DNA from: Eutypella sp. D-1
Lineage: Eukaryota; Ascomycota; Sordariomycetes; Xylariales; Diatrypaceae
DNA length: 64,000 nt
Direction: 5' to 3'
Assembly (NCBI GenBank): GCA_023313575.1
Contig: JAJTTP010000011.1
Location: forward strand, 806,001 to 870,000
Part shown: in pieces, positions 32,410 through 44,725 of the stretch
How positions within the stretch are numbered: position 1 is the stretch's first letter
How the letters are laid out: every line of letters starts with the position of its first letter
Notes under the pieces: model-generated
What the model was told of the DNA's origin: nothing
The model's input: only the letters and a program-made list of their open reading frames with translations
Database searches by the model: none
Position numbers and translations under genes: made by a program

Positions 32410-34848
32410 ATGATGCAGCCAGGCTATCGCCCATATCCTCAGCAGCCGCCGGTACAGCCGATCCCGGTCCAGCGCAATGCCCATTCCTCTGGGCCACGCC
32501 GTGGAGGCATTGGTATGTGTAAACCCTCATCTTGCTTTCCAGATAACACAACCCAAAGAAAAAAAAGGCATACCGTCGTAACATCCCGTTTCCCAATTGC
32601 ACCTATATATACCTGTATATATACCTGTATATATGGCTATTTCCGTCAAAGAAACCCTGGAATTATCTAAGGTAGCCCTGTCAAACCCTACACTACATAA
32701 TACTATAGCTCCTCCCTACTATCTACATAGGTAGTTTTAGTTGCTACTCTACGAAGTAGTAGTTCCCCATTACCAGACGAGCCAGGCAAGCCAGACAAGT
32801 CCAGATCATACAAGAACCCCACACAACCGTCCACAGGACTACATATCCACAGAACTACATACCTAGGTATCAGAAATATCCACATTCGGCTCCACACGCC
32901 GCAAAACTACCGTCGTTGTTGCTGCCGTCGTTGTTGCCGCTTGCGTGGTTATCCAACTCCAACTCCGTTACTTCTAAGGGTTTTGCTTCCGGTGGATCAA
33001 GTCTTCCCTTGATACTATAATCCGCTTAATTTACTTCCATGTCCAGGTGGTTAATAGGGACCCGGTGGTTTACTCCGTAACGTTGGGCACTTTTGGCGTC
33101 TGTTGTGTGTGTGTAAAGATTTATGTTTGCGTTTCACGGCTTGTCGTCTTACTCTCTTACTCTCTTACTCTTTACTCACTGCACATCCTTGGCACTTACT
33201 ACTCTTCAACACACGTGGACATTCTATTGCAACTTGATCTCGCGTCCTACCTTCACTTCGACCAAGCAAATCCTGAGTTAACTGTTGCACCACAGGCCCC
33301 ATGATGGCGTCCGGTCCCCATCATCATCAGACGCCTCCCAGCCAGGCTCAGATTGCTCAGCAACAGCAACAGGCTGCTATCCAGTTCGACATGGCCCGTA
33401 AGCGAAGTCGCAAGCCCACCGATAAGAACCTTCCCGACGGCATCGACGATTGTACTATAGGCGACATGGCTACGAGATATCGGGAACTACGCGATTTCGA
33501 GAGACGTCTCGATGCCACCATGACGCGCAAGCGACTCGACATCGTCGACTCGGTCAATCGCAGTGTCAAGGTATGTTAAAAGACGCGTTCAAACGTTCAA
33601 AGCGCATTGCAAGTTACAAATCATGCTGACGTAGACATCTTTGCGACAGAGGTGGAAGACGTTGCGGATCTGGGTGTCCAACACCGTTGAAGATCAGATC
33701 TGGCAGGGCAATGGCATCAACGTCGAATCCTTCGATTTCAGCTCTAACCTCGAGCCGACATATCGAGTGAAGATCGAGGCCCGGCTTCTAGATGACAACG
33801 ACGATCTCGACAAGGATGCCGACGCCGATGAAGCTGGTGATGCTGACCGCATGGAAGAAGATGGCCAGGCCGACACGCAGTCCAAGACGAACACCAAGCC
33901 TCCCAAGTACCGATTCTCCCACTTCTTCAAGTCAATGACGGTTGACTTCCCACCTAACCGGAAAGGCGTCGATCAAAGCGTCGAGTGGAAGAAGCCGGAG
34001 CGCAGCGGACCATCAGCAAACCCGCCCGCTGCCGCCGATTTTGACGAGCTCACTTTCAAGCGAAGCGGAGACGAAAACCTGAACATCACCATCAATCTAT
34101 TCAGACATGAGGAACCGGAGCGGTACGCTGTCAGCCAGGACCTAGATGAGATAGTAGACATGACAGAAGCGACACGGCAAGAGCTAGTGATGGGCATCTG
34201 GGAATACATCAAGATGATGGGTCTGCAAGAAGATGAAGAGAAGCGCAGTTTCCGCTGTGATGACCTTCTGAGAAAGGTTAGATGTGTTTGAAGCACCTGC
34301 AGTCCAGTTCGTTTAGCTAACAGTTGCGATAGGCTTTCAATGGTATCGAGTCAGGATCCATCCCAAAATTACACGACTACATTACTCCTCACCTCCAGCC
34401 CTTACCTCCAGTCAAGCTTCCCTATACCATCCGAGTGGACGAAGAGTTCCACAAAGATCCGCAGCCGACGGTGTACGATGTTCGCGTCGCCGTGGATGAC
34501 CCCTTGAAGGAGAAGATGGCGACCTTCCTCAACAATGCTGGCTTCGCAGGCATGTTGAAGGAGGTCGCGGGGTTGGACGAGCAGCTGGGAACAATCGTAC
34601 AGGCGATTCACAAGTCGAAAGCCAAGCATACCTTCTTGAAGTCGCTGAGCGAGGATCCGTCTACCTTCGTTCAGAACTGGCTCAGCTCTCAGAAGCGCGA
34701 CCTGGATATTATCATGGGCGAGGCTATAAGAGCCGGCGACAACGCTACCGGCGATGAGTGGCGGAAGGGTGGCAAGGACAGTGTCTGGAACACCATCAAT
34801 GCCCGGGAAAGCGTCAACGTAATGTTGTCTAAACATCCTAAGGCATAG
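32410..34848 (+). CDS. ssr3: SWI/SNF complex subunit Swp73/Ssr3 (SMARCD/BAF60 family, SWIB domain), 506 aa
   Basis: Four exons: 32410-32512, 33296-33570, 33650-34276, 34333-34848. The joints restore G-G-I-G-P-M-M-A-S, N-R-S-V-K-R-W-K-T-L-R-I-W and L-L-R-K-A-F-N-G-I-E, as expected for this family. The N-tail is Pro/Gln/His-rich. The region near 75-125 (R-K-P-T-D-K-N-L-P-D, then R-K-R-L-D-I-V-D-S-V-N-R) is strongly conserved in Swp73/BAF60. The SWIB domain lies at about 275-355 (Y-A-V-S-Q-D-L..., then I-W-E-Y-I-K-M-M-G-L-Q, D-D-L-L-R-K-A-F). A helical C-terminal part follows. The protein is a core, non-catalytic subunit of the nuclear SWI/SNF remodeller and bridges it to transcription factors. 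The first intron, 783 bp, is far longer than any other in the window, and exon 2 begins almost at an in-frame ATG-ATG (33301), so a shorter form is possible. Confidence 0.93.
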
Positions 34849-36102
34849 GGTGTTCACGGACGCTTCGGCAACACTTATCCCCATCATGGGGAGCGAGACC
34901 ATATATATCCCGGCCCGGCAGCAAGCATGGCACCAGGTAGCTCATCGTGGAGCGTTCTACAACTTGAACGATTCAGCAGTTGGCGATCATACAGCCAGCA
35001 ACTCCTTGCTAGAGCTCGAGCCAGCCAGCTTACCCGTGTACCCTTCAAGAGAGCGCAGGCCGTCCCTTATCAACAGTCTCGGCTGCAGCCGTCCCCGTTG
35101 CATCGCTATCTATAGAAGCGTTCGGCTACAAAAGCAGTCAAGGGTCAGCGGGTCCAAAGGTCTCAAGAGTGTGGAAAGCCAAACATCCCAAAGGGAACAA
35201 AAGAGAGGGCACAATGGTGTAATTTTAATATTTTTATGTTTGTGCTCGTGTTATTACTGGCTCTCTTGTCCGTGCAGAGAAGCTCGGTATGGCTAGCAGC
35301 GAAGCTTCAGGGGTTTACCTCACGAAGTTGAGGATCATTTACGACTCGGGGCGAGTTTATGTTCGGGTTGTTTATTGTGCTATGCAGGATCGGCTCGGTC
35401 AGGGCCGCGGACGGTGGTATAGGAAGGCGTAGCGGTCACTTTCTGATCCAAGTTTTACTATAGGCACTTGGTAGCGAGGTGAGACTCAGCAGAAAGAGGG
35501 AGGGTTGATACCCGACCATCTTCAGTTAGGTGGCCTCTACGTTATTGTAGCTATAATACCAAAGTCCAGGTTTGCAAGGTTTCCAGTTTCCAGTCGACAT
35601 GCGTGGCTAGGTACATGAAGGGCTCATCAGCTAGGTTTAAACACCCCTCGTCTAGAGCGAAGGTAAGAAAGAAGCGGGGGGTTAGGTAGGTCGGGCTGCA
35701 AGCTGTATGGGATGGGTGCGCTTCTGTTCGATGTCTCACTTGCTCACTTTACGGTCTCGTCTCGGGGCCGTGCGGTCAGCGTTCCGCATTGATGTGACTT
35801 GACATAGGGAATGATTTAAGATTCAGGAGGGTTTGAACAAGTCCACCCCATTCCTACATCGTTCCCTTCCTACGTACATTCCCAGAGGCATCCTCATCAC
35901 CAGGCACTAATGCCGCCTAGATGGATACAGCGCATCTAGGGGAGAAAGGGGGGGGGGGGGCAGCGAGGCAGCGATACAGGCAAGAATGGCCTGACCAGCT
36001 GAATCTCAATCAATGTCCCTTATTCCACGCACAACCGCATCCCACGTCCCAGTGCAGAGGGCAGCTGGCAAGGGCGCCCTCATCGCATCGTCACGCCCTG
36101 TT
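34849..36102. other. Convergent intergenic
   Basis: 1.25 kb between the 3' ends of swp73 (+) and the SDR gene (-). A frame stays open for about 150 codons just after the swp73 stop, but it has no ATG start of its own that looks used and no protein character; I read it as 3' UTR. A G13 run lies at 35948-35960. Confidence 0.5.
35948..35960. repeat. G13 homopolymer
   Basis: Thirteen consecutive G on the plus strand, in the convergent gap about 140 bases past the end of the SDR gene. Confidence 0.9.
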
Positions 36103-37408
36103 TTATATATCCTTCTTCATGAACGCCTCAAACTCGTCCTTGTACTCGTCTCTCCACCGACTGAGCGGCGGCCGGCCGTTCACGGCGTCGCCGGCGGTCC
36201 ACTGTGAGGCGAGGGGTCCGGGCGTCAGCTTCAGGTCTATTGGAGTGTACATATCACTCTTCTCTCGACGGAGAGAGTTCTAGCTACTAGAGAGAGATAG
36301 GGAGAAGGGGACGAAGGAAGAAAACTCACCAGCATACGCTTACGATCCGTCTCCTCGTCCACATCATTATCAGGACACAGGACCCAGAACTGACCCTCAC
36401 GCATGCGTGCCTCGAGGTAATCGACGACCTGGCCGGGGGTCCAGGCACCGGGGGGTTTCTCCTTCGCAAGCCAGCCCTGCCCCGCGAGCGGCGTCCACGT
36501 CCAGCCGGGCACGAGCAGGTGCACGGCGATCGCTCTTTTATTCCCATCTCCGGGAAAATCGCGCAGAGAGTGCTCCAGTTGCTCCGCTAGCGTCTTCACT
36601 GCCGCCTTGCTCGCGTTGTAGGCCGGGCTGCTGCCCGGCGGGTTCGTTATGCCTTGCTTCGACCCCGTGATCACGATCGCGGCCTCGGCTTCGCCGGGGC
36701 TGGATTTGGTCGTGGCGGTGTTAGACGACTCGTGCTGCTGTTGATGTTGTTTAATGACGGGAAGCAGAGTCGTGATCCCGTTCAGCACCCCGAATACGTT
36801 CGTATCCAGCACCCGCCGCAGCTCTGCGGCGTCGGGCTCTGCGTCGTTGAAGGACGCGCGGGAGCCGACGCCCGCGTTCAGGGCTAGGAGGTTGATCTGG
36901 CCTGGTGCTCGTGTTAGCATTTCCTTTTCTTCCCTTTTCTCCATGCGGTCGTCGGCGCGGGATGTAGGTGTATGTGTGCCTCTTTCGTGCGCCCACACGG
37001 TTCCGGAATGCTGGCCAAGAAGGACGGCGCGAGCGCATCTATCCACGAAGCGCAGCACCCTCCCTGAGCTGTCCGTGCACATACGAAATGGCATACAACC
37101 CAGACAGAAAGGAAGAAGAAACACCCACCTCCGAACTCCTTAACAACAACATCCTTGAGCCGGCCCCAGTCATCGAGGCGCGCGACGTCCATGTCGTGGG
37201 TCCTCACACTGCCGCTTCCACCGGCACCAGCACTGCCCTTGGCGTCAGCGGCGATGCTCTCGGCCGCGGCAGCGAGGGCGGCGGTGTCGCGGTCCGCGAC
37301 CAGCACGCGCATGCCGTGGCCGACGCACTTCCGGGCCAGCGCAAGCCCGATGCCCGAGGCGCCGCCCGTGATCACCGCCGTCTTGGTAGGCTGGAATATG
37401 GCCGCCAT
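36103..37408 (-). CDS. Short-chain dehydrogenase/reductase (316 aa)
   Basis: Three exons on the minus strand: 37408-37129, 36901-36330, 36201-36103 (introns 227 and 128 bp). Classical SDR marks are present: cofactor motif T-G-G-A-S-G-I-G (14-21), N-A-G (102-104), S174 in T-G-S, and Y188-x3-K192 in P-A-Y-N-A-S-K. An acidic residue after the second strand (V-A-D-R-D) allows either NAD or NADP, so the cofactor is uncertain. For the last joint several AGs are possible. I chose CTCACAG at 36202 because it has a CTGAC branch site 20 bases upstream and gives R-M-L-W-T-A-G-D then R-P-P-L-S-R-W, the usual C-terminal pattern of this fungal subgroup. The enzyme is probably cytosolic; its substrate cannot be inferred, and no biosynthetic partners are nearby. 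Confidence 0.9.
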
Positions 37409-38395
37409 TTTTTTTCTTTTCGCTAGAAACTGCTCTCCCCTCTTCTTTTCTTCTTTTTCTCCCGTTTTCCCCCTTTTGTTTAGTCGCGGCCGGAGGGTAG
37501 ATAGAGCAGACGGGATGCGGAAATTCTACTGTTAGGCCAATGCAGCTTCCACCACAACCTCAACACTCTTGAAAGATAAATATGCCCCTATATATATATA
37601 CTTGTTCATGCATATACCTGCATAAAACATCATACGTCCTTCATTCGGGCCGGCGGACATGTCATAACACCCCGTGAGGAGCTACCGCCGGGCCTAGAGG
37701 GAATATAAAGCGGGTAGGGTGTCGGGGATAAAACGGCGTCTACGCATGGTGGCTAAAAGCCGAACGCAAGCTCCGATGCGATGACGTACAACGAAAGTAA
37801 TGCATGCGGCAGAAATACTACCCAGACTACTCGATGAGGGGGCCGGGTATTACCAACCCATTCGAGACAGATGCCTTGGGCCTCCGTCCCGCAGGCCTTA
37901 CTTAAGTGTACGGATAGTACCTGTAAGTAGAAAGGGGCCTTGCAGTAGCGTACCTTGCTGGCCAGCTCGGCAATCAAGTCATCCGAGAGATACTATACTA
38001 TGCTCAGGATAGGTTACAGCTATCTGCCTATATGTAATAGGTCGTTATGTGGTGTTTCTCGAGAAAAAAGATATCCCGTGACGTGATAGAGAAAGAAAGG
38101 GATACCGTGAAGACTTCATAGTCTAAAATTCTGTCGTGATAATTTGAAGTTGCCGTGCCCTGAAACGCCTAGCTACATGCACGTTCCAATGTTGCCGTGA
38201 TGGCTAATCTGTAAGTCATATATCAACGCCCCCGTTTCCACCGCTTATCCCCCCCTGTGCCCCTTGCCTGCCTCTTCCTTGCGTCTTCCTTGTGGTATAT
38301 TATTGAGGATTTCGACGTAGGGTGGGAAATACCCCTTTCCCTACCACCTTCCTCCGTGATTCGGCCATTTCATTTGAAATATAGTGTTAATTCGA
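37409..38395. other. Intergenic between SDR and hymA
   Basis: About 1 kb. The first 90 bases (37409-37490) are T/C-rich and would be the SDR promoter or leader; the right end would be the hymA 3' UTR. An (AT)n-like tract lies near 37590. No gene seen. Confidence 0.5.
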
Positions 38396-39796
38396 TCAGA
38401 CGCCCTGGGTCATCTGCCGGGTCGGCGGAACCGGGTTCGGAGGCATGGTGCGGATCTGCTTGATAAGGAACTCGCGCTCGTCGATGAACTGCTCGTCGTC
38501 GGTGCGGTCCTCAAGAAAGTGCGACAGAAAGGTCAGCAGCTTCTCGCGGTTCATGAGCAGGATCTTCTGGACGGCGAGCGACTTGTGCGGGTTCGCCACG
38601 AAGACCTTGAACACGTGGAAGCCCTCGTACTGAACCATCTTGCGGTCGTCGCGCAGAAGGTTCATGCAGATCTTGAGGTGCTCGCCCCGGTCGACGTAGG
38701 CTGTCATGACGTTGTAGTTGGACCGGTCCAGTAGAATCTCACCCAGAAGCTTGATCGACTGCCGCTTCGTCACGTAGCTGTTGGACTGCACCAGCGTGTT
38801 GTTGTACTTGTCGAAGAAGAGCTCGAAGTTGATAGCGAGGTACCGCGGCACGAGCTCCTTGTGCTTCGTCAGGAGTTCCTGGGAGATGTCAGAATAACGG
38901 GGCGCGTCAGGCTGGGGAATGGGCTCGCCGTAGTTACCCTAAACGTGGTGAAGGCGTCGGCGGCTACCTCGAAGGAGCTCTTGTCTATCCAGTCGAAGAA
39001 CCTCCAGAAGACACCGTTGCCGCTCTGTGGTCGCTCCCTATCGATCGCAGTGACTCCCTTCTGGCTGGACCCCGGCTCCTCGCCGTCGTCGTAGAGGATG
39101 ATGGCGGCGGCGGCCTCGTTCTTCAGAACCTCCCGTAGCACGGTGCCGGCTGGGGTGGCGCTCTCCTTGTGATCGTAGCCTCGGCATAGCTCCAATAAAA
39201 CCTGAGGCTTGTTGTTCACGACGTAGCTTAGCGCGACCGGGTCGGTCTTGAGCGACGCCGTGGGCGGTCGGAAGCGGAAGACGTATGAGAAGATGACCTG
39301 TGTGTCTTTGCGAGATTCGAATGGGAGGCGGTAGAGGTTTTGCGCAAGCAGGAGCAGAAGGTCCTCTTCTATCAGGCCCGTTACTAGCTGGTATACCTGC
39401 TCTGGTGTACTCTCGGTCTCTGTGGGTTGCCTAGCATTAGTATGGCTCAGGACAATATCAACTAGTCCCTATACCAAAAGTGCGATAGGGGGGCACAATG
39501 GGAGCGAGCATAAAGGGGACGACCTGAGCTTTCAAAGCATACCCGGTGTTCCTTGCAGCAGATGCTTCATCTGACTTAGGACTTTGGCCAGCTCCTCGGC
39601 CTGCGCAAGAAGGGAACCGTTAGTATTCAATATGCTCCTTAAAGAGTTCTAGATAGACAATAAGAGGAGACTAAGATCCGGGACAAACCTTGGCAGCGCC
39701 GGCGGGACCGTCTAACTTCAAGACATGGTCCCTCGCCTGCTTTGGGAGATCATTGGTATTTCCCCGAGTCCTCCCCCTCGAGAAAAAGAATGACAT
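38396..39796 (-). CDS. hymA: Mo25/HymA family scaffold protein (376 aa)
   Basis: Four exons on the minus strand: 39796-39689, 39600-39543, 39419-38938, 38878-38396. The protein starts M-S-F-F-F-S-R-G-R-T-R, the typical Mo25/HymA start. The joints restore T-P-E-T-E-S-T-P-E-Q-V and F-T-T-F-R-E-L-L-T-K-H-K. The whole length is an armadillo-like helical repeat protein. Conserved stretches include R-P-P-T-A-S-L-K-T, F-E-L-F-F-D-K-Y-N-N, S-N-Y-V-T-K-R-Q-S (here S-N-S-Y) and F-H-V-F-K-V-F-V-A-N-P. Length is normal for the family. HymA/Hym1 is a scaffold of the RAM/MOR network that supports Cot-1/Cbk1-type NDR kinases in polarity, cell separation and conidiation. It is divergently placed from the ileRS gene, sharing a 1.5-kb gap with it. 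Confidence 0.95.
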
Positions 39797-41335
39797 GGTC
39801 GCAACTTGTCTCCGATACCTCGCCTATGCCGCCGTTATAGCTAGGGTAAACCAAATCAAGTTAAACCCAAGGTCCCCAAGCCAGACCCAAACTGAACCGG
39901 ACCGAACCAAACTGGACGACACGGAGAACGACGTAATTGGTGGCGATATGTAGAGGCACACACACACACACACAACCGCAACTTCTTTGTTTGGGATCCC
40001 CTTCGACTTTTTTGTTTGGCGCAAGTGCTCGGTTGCCTTGGTCTATATATGGCCCAGGCTTGCCAATGCCGCGTGCATGATATACCCTTGAGGGGGCGCA
40101 GTACAGTGCAGACGAGCAGAGCAGACCTTGGTGCCTCTTATTATATATCCAATAATAGTATCAGATCAGACGGTAAGAGAAAAATGTCAGAGACCATGTA
40201 TATCTACGCATGGATAAGTGGATGAGGAGTGAGTGAAGGGTGGTTCTTCTTTTTTTTTTCTGTCTCTTTCTTTTCTTCCCTTTTTTCTTTTTCTTTTTCA
40301 CCTTCTTTCTTTCTGTCTTGTTCTGATCAGTCTGTTAGTCGGATGCCCTCCCCTGTTTTGTTTACCTCAAGCTTCAAGTATAGTAGTTATATGCAAGTAG
40401 GATGTATGTAAGTTAAGAGTTCAGGGTTTAACCCCCCTATGAGTAAATGGGCTATGTATGAATGTATATGTATGAATGTATGTATGATAACCTTGGATAA
40501 GGAGATGTCGGGGCATGACCTTCTTTTGTTTATTTAGTGTTATTTACCAAAGCCTACAAGTACTAACTATACGGAGTACATAGCCCTGGAGGTAGCGGGA
40601 TTACAGTATTTATTCATTAGGCGCTAACTCAGTAACGTCTCCTGAAACCTGAAACAACCCCGCTACCTGAATTCCTGGGCTGCCGATTCGTACCCGATGC
40701 TCAGCTATTCACTCAATCCCCGGGCCCCCTGCCGCCCATCAATGAAAATCGCGTGTGGAGGCGCTAGTAAATTAAGCCGTTCAAGTATCTACATGTATCT
40801 GGCAGTCGTAAGGCTGCCCCTTTACAGCATCATTTTAAGTGGATCGAACGGAGAAGCAGGGGTCCGATTTTACCCCTCCATTAGTGCCAGTGTTTTATTG
40901 GTGGCCTTCTTCTATCGAGTTTCCTGCTCAAAGTATCCGGGTATGTACTCTTCCGTATATCGGTAGGTGCCGGTACCATATTCACTTACACATACCCAGT
41001 ACCACATGTAAGTACTGTATACCTGCGTACCTGAATAAGCTATGGTACCTAGGCAAGGGCAACTGGAAATTCTTCAACTTTGACTCACAGCCAGAAAAGA
41101 ACCAAAAGAAAGTCCAATACCCCGCCAAAAAGGTGACAGGGCGAGTTTACCTTGGAGTGATCAACCACCATCTTCGATTTCAACATTTCAGCAAGACAGT
41201 CCTTTTCTTTTCTCTCAATAAAGGTTCAAGATTTAAAGCACGTGGGTTTAATCAAATCCTTGGTGAACTGGTGAATCATTCGTCATTATTCACTGGTTAC
41301 GGCTTTAAACTGCCTACTGCCCTGTGACCTCCAAG
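39797..41335. other. Divergent intergenic between hymA and ileRS
   Basis: 1.54 kb with a (CA)9 tract at 39957-39974, about 160 bases upstream of the hymA ATG, and a long T/C-rich tract at 40243-40302. An A/T-rich T/C stretch precedes the ileRS start. No gene supported; the longest frame (40839-41327) has no protein character. Confidence 0.5.
39957..39974. repeat. (CA)9 microsatellite
   Basis: Nine CA units in the hymA promoter region. Confidence 0.95.
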
Positions 41336-44300
41336 ATGTCGATTGACTTCCCTAAGGAAGAGGTCGCAACCATCGAGAGATGGCGGGAGATCAAGGCCTT
41401 TGAGCGCCAGGTTAGCAATAAATCAATCTCAATGGAGAGGATAGGTCCTCTTAAAATATCTAAATCTTGTACTGAAGCTGATATCTACCTATTTATATCT
41501 GATCACATAGGTTGAGCTGTCCAATGGCCGACCCCGCTATACTTTCTATGATGGCCCCCCTTTCGCAACCGGCCTGCCTCACTACGGTCATCTGCTGGCT
41601 TCCACTATCAAGGATATTATCCCCCGTTACTGGTCCATGAAGGGTTATCATGTAGAGCGGAGGTTCGGCTGGGATACTCATGGCATCCCCATCGAGCACG
41701 AGATCGACAAAAAGTTCAAGATCACCGGCAAGCAGGCTGTCATGGAGATGGGTCTAGCCAATTACAATGCAGAGTGTCGCGCTATTGTCATGCGATACCG
41801 TGATGAATGGCGGCATACTATCGAGCGGTTAGGACGTTGGATCGACTTCGACAACGACTACAAGACCATGGACCCCAAGTTTATGGAGTCTGGATGGTGG
41901 GTGTTCAAGCAGCTGTTCGATAAGGGACAGGTCTATCAGGGATATCGCGTTATGCCGTATTCCACCGTACTCACCACCGCCTTGTCCAACTTCGAGGCCA
42001 ACCAAAACTACCAAGACGTTACCGACCCCGCCGTTGTTGTTTCGTTTCCTCTGGTGCACGACCCTAAGACCCATCTCCTAGCATGGACAACGACCCCATG
42101 GACCCTTCCTTCCAACTTAGGCCTTGCGGTCAACCCCGAATTCGAGTATATCAAGATTGCTGATGAGAAATCCGGCAACAACTATATTCTGCTGGAGAAG
42201 CTTCTCACCACGCTTTACAAGGATCCGAAGAAGGCCAAGTACAAGGTGCTAGAGAAGATCAAGGGCAAGGATATCGTGGGATGGAAATATGAGCCTTTAT
42301 TCGACTACTTCGTCGAAGAGTTCAAGGATGTCGCCTACAAGGTTTTGAGTGCAACATACGTTACCGACGACAGTGGTACCGGTATCGTTCACCAAGCGCC
42401 TGCATTCGGTGAAGACGACTATAACGTTGCCTTGGCCAATGGAATCGTCGCAGAGGATCGCTCACCCCCGGACCCTGTTGATGATCGCGGCATCTACACC
42501 GAGAAGGTTCGCGACTTCGTCGGCATGCATGTCAAGGAAGCCGACAAGCACATCATCAAGCACCTCAAGGGTACCGGTCGGCTAGTCGTCGATTCTCAAC
42601 TCAAGCACTCGTACCCTATGTGCCCACGGTCTGATACGCCTCTCATCTACCGCGCTGTACCGTCTTGGTTCATTCGTATCCCAGAGATTGTCCCTCAGAT
42701 GTTGAAGAACATCGAAGGCATGCACTGGACGCCGAGCTTTGTTAAAGAGAATAGGTTTGCCAACTGGATTGCCAATGCCCGCGACTGGAATGTCTCAAGA
42801 AACCGTTACTGGGGCAATCCCATCCCACTCTGGGTCAGCGAAGACTTGAGTGAAAGAGTCTGTGTTGGAAGCATTGCGGAACTCAAGGAGCTCAGTGGAT
42901 ACGAAGGCGAGCTGACAGATCTCCACCGGGATAAGGTGGACCACATCGCCATCCCCAGTAAGAAGGGTAACGGGGTGTTACGACGAGTCGAAGAGGTTTT
43001 TGACTGTTGGTTTGAGTCCGGAAGTATGCCCTACGCAGGCCAGCACTATCCTTTCGAGAACGAGGATACCTTCAAACAGAGCTTCCCAGGAGATTTTATC
43101 GCCGAGGGCCTCGACCAGACGAGAGGCTGGTTCTATACCCTGCTCGTCCTCGGCACCCACCTATTCGGCGTGTCACCATTCAAGAATTGTGTTGTAAACG
43201 GCATCGTGCTGGCAGAAGACGGAAAGAAGATGTCAAAACGACTCAAGAACTACCCAGATCCAGGTATCATCATGGACAAGTATGGTTCGGATGCGCTCCG
43301 ACTGTACATGATCAACTCGCCGGTGGTACGGGCCGAGCCGCTACGATTCAAGGAGTCGGGCGTCAAGGAGGTCGTGCAGAAGGTGCTCCTTCCTCTGTGG
43401 AACAGCTACAAGTTCTTCGAGGGGCAGGTTGCATTGCTGAAGAAGGTCGAGAACAAAGATTACGTTTTTGACCCTAAAATGGAGAGCACGAACACAAACG
43501 TGATGGATCGCTGGATCCTCGCTAGCTGCCAGAGCCTGCTGCAGTTTGTCAACCAAGAGATGGCAGGTAAGTTACACTTTTGTATCAGATGCTTGGATCT
43601 AAGCGACTGATTGCCGCAGGTTACCGTTTATACACGGTTGTACCCAGATTACTGGAGCTCATTGACAACACCACGAACTGGTATATCAGGTTCAATCGTA
43701 GGCGGTTAAAGGGCGAATACGGCATCGATGACACCATCCACGCTCTTAATACCCTTTTCGAGGTACTCTTCACATTATGTAGAGGCCTCGCTCCGTTCAC
43801 TCCGTTCATTACGGACACTATCTATCAAAAGCTGCTACCACACATCCCCGAGGACATGCGAGCGGAAGACCCCCGAAGCGTGCATTTCCTCGCCTTCCCC
43901 GATGTGCGGCAGGAACTTTTCGATTCCGAGATAGAGAGGCGAGTAGGACGCATGCAGCGTGTCATCGAGCTGGCCCGAGTATCACGGGAAAGGCGAACCA
44001 TCGGGCTGAAGACGCCTCTGAAGACTCTTGTCGTCCTCCACCCGAGCCAACAGTACCTCGATGACGTCAAGACTCTAGAGAACTATATCGTCGAGGAGCT
44101 GAACGTGCGCGACCTAGTCCTGACATCGGACGAGGAGAGTTACAACGTGCAATACTCGGTGACGGCGGACTGGCCGGTGCTGGGCAAGAAGCTGAAGAAG
44201 GACATGGCCAAGGTCAAGAAGGCGCTACCGAGCGTGACTAGCGAACAGGTCAAGCAGTACACCAAGGACAAATTCATCGTGCTCGACGGAATCCGGCTCG

Positions 44301-44725
44301 AGGCGGGCGATCTGGTGGTGAGGCGGGACTTGGACCGGAGCGAGTCGAACAGCTTGGAGGTCAACACTGACGAGGACGTGTTGACGATCCTGGACACGGC
44401 GATCTACCCGGAGCTGGCGCAGGAGGGCGTGGCGCGGGAGATCATCAGCCGAGTGCAGCGGCTTCGCAAGAAGGCGGGGCTGACGCAGACAGATGACGTC
44501 AAGATGGAGTACAGGGTCCTCTCGGACCCGGACAACATTGGCATCGAGGAGGTGTTCGCGAACCAGAGCGCGGCGATGGAGCGAGCGCTCCGCAGGCCCA
44601 TCGACAAGCACGAGGTCACGCACTTCGAAGGCGAGATCCCCAAGGAGAAGCAGGAGGGCATCATCGCTGAGGAGGAGCAGGAGGTGCAGAAGGCGACATT
44701 CTTGCTGAGACTGCTCCACCTGTAG
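41336..44725 (+). CDS. ILS1: Cytosolic isoleucyl-tRNA synthetase (1078 aa)
   Basis: Three exons: 41336-41410, 41511-43566, 43620-44725, with the joints giving R-Q-V-E-L-S-N-G and E-M-A-G-Y-R-L-Y. Class I signatures are present: the HIGH-type motif H-Y-G-H at 49-52, following Y-D-G-P-P-F-A-T-G, and the KMSKS-type motif K-M-S-K-R at 598-602. The editing (CP1) domain lies between them, with T-T-P-W-T-L-P-S-N and G-T-G-I-V-H-Q-A-P-A-F-G. The anticodon-binding helical domain follows (N-W-Y-I-R-F-N-R-R-R-L-K), then the eukaryote-type C-terminal extension. No mitochondrial targeting sequence is visible and the length matches cytosolic enzymes, so it charges tRNA-Ile in the cytosol. The first intron (100 bp) follows codon 25, close to the start. 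Confidence 0.97.

Noticed and set aside
34850..35296. Open frame directly after the swp73 stop
   Set aside because: Starts within the presumed 3' UTR without a plausible ATG, with no conserved-looking content.
36237..37128. Long minus-strand frame extending the SDR second exon upstream
   Set aside because: The upstream part is the 227-bp intron read through; the classical SDR sequence resumes only with the CACCAG acceptor at 36902.
40839..41327. 162-codon frame just before ileRS
   Set aside because: Begins at a non-ATG codon within intergenic DNA and ends shortly before the ileRS ATG; composition is unlike the neighbouring genes.
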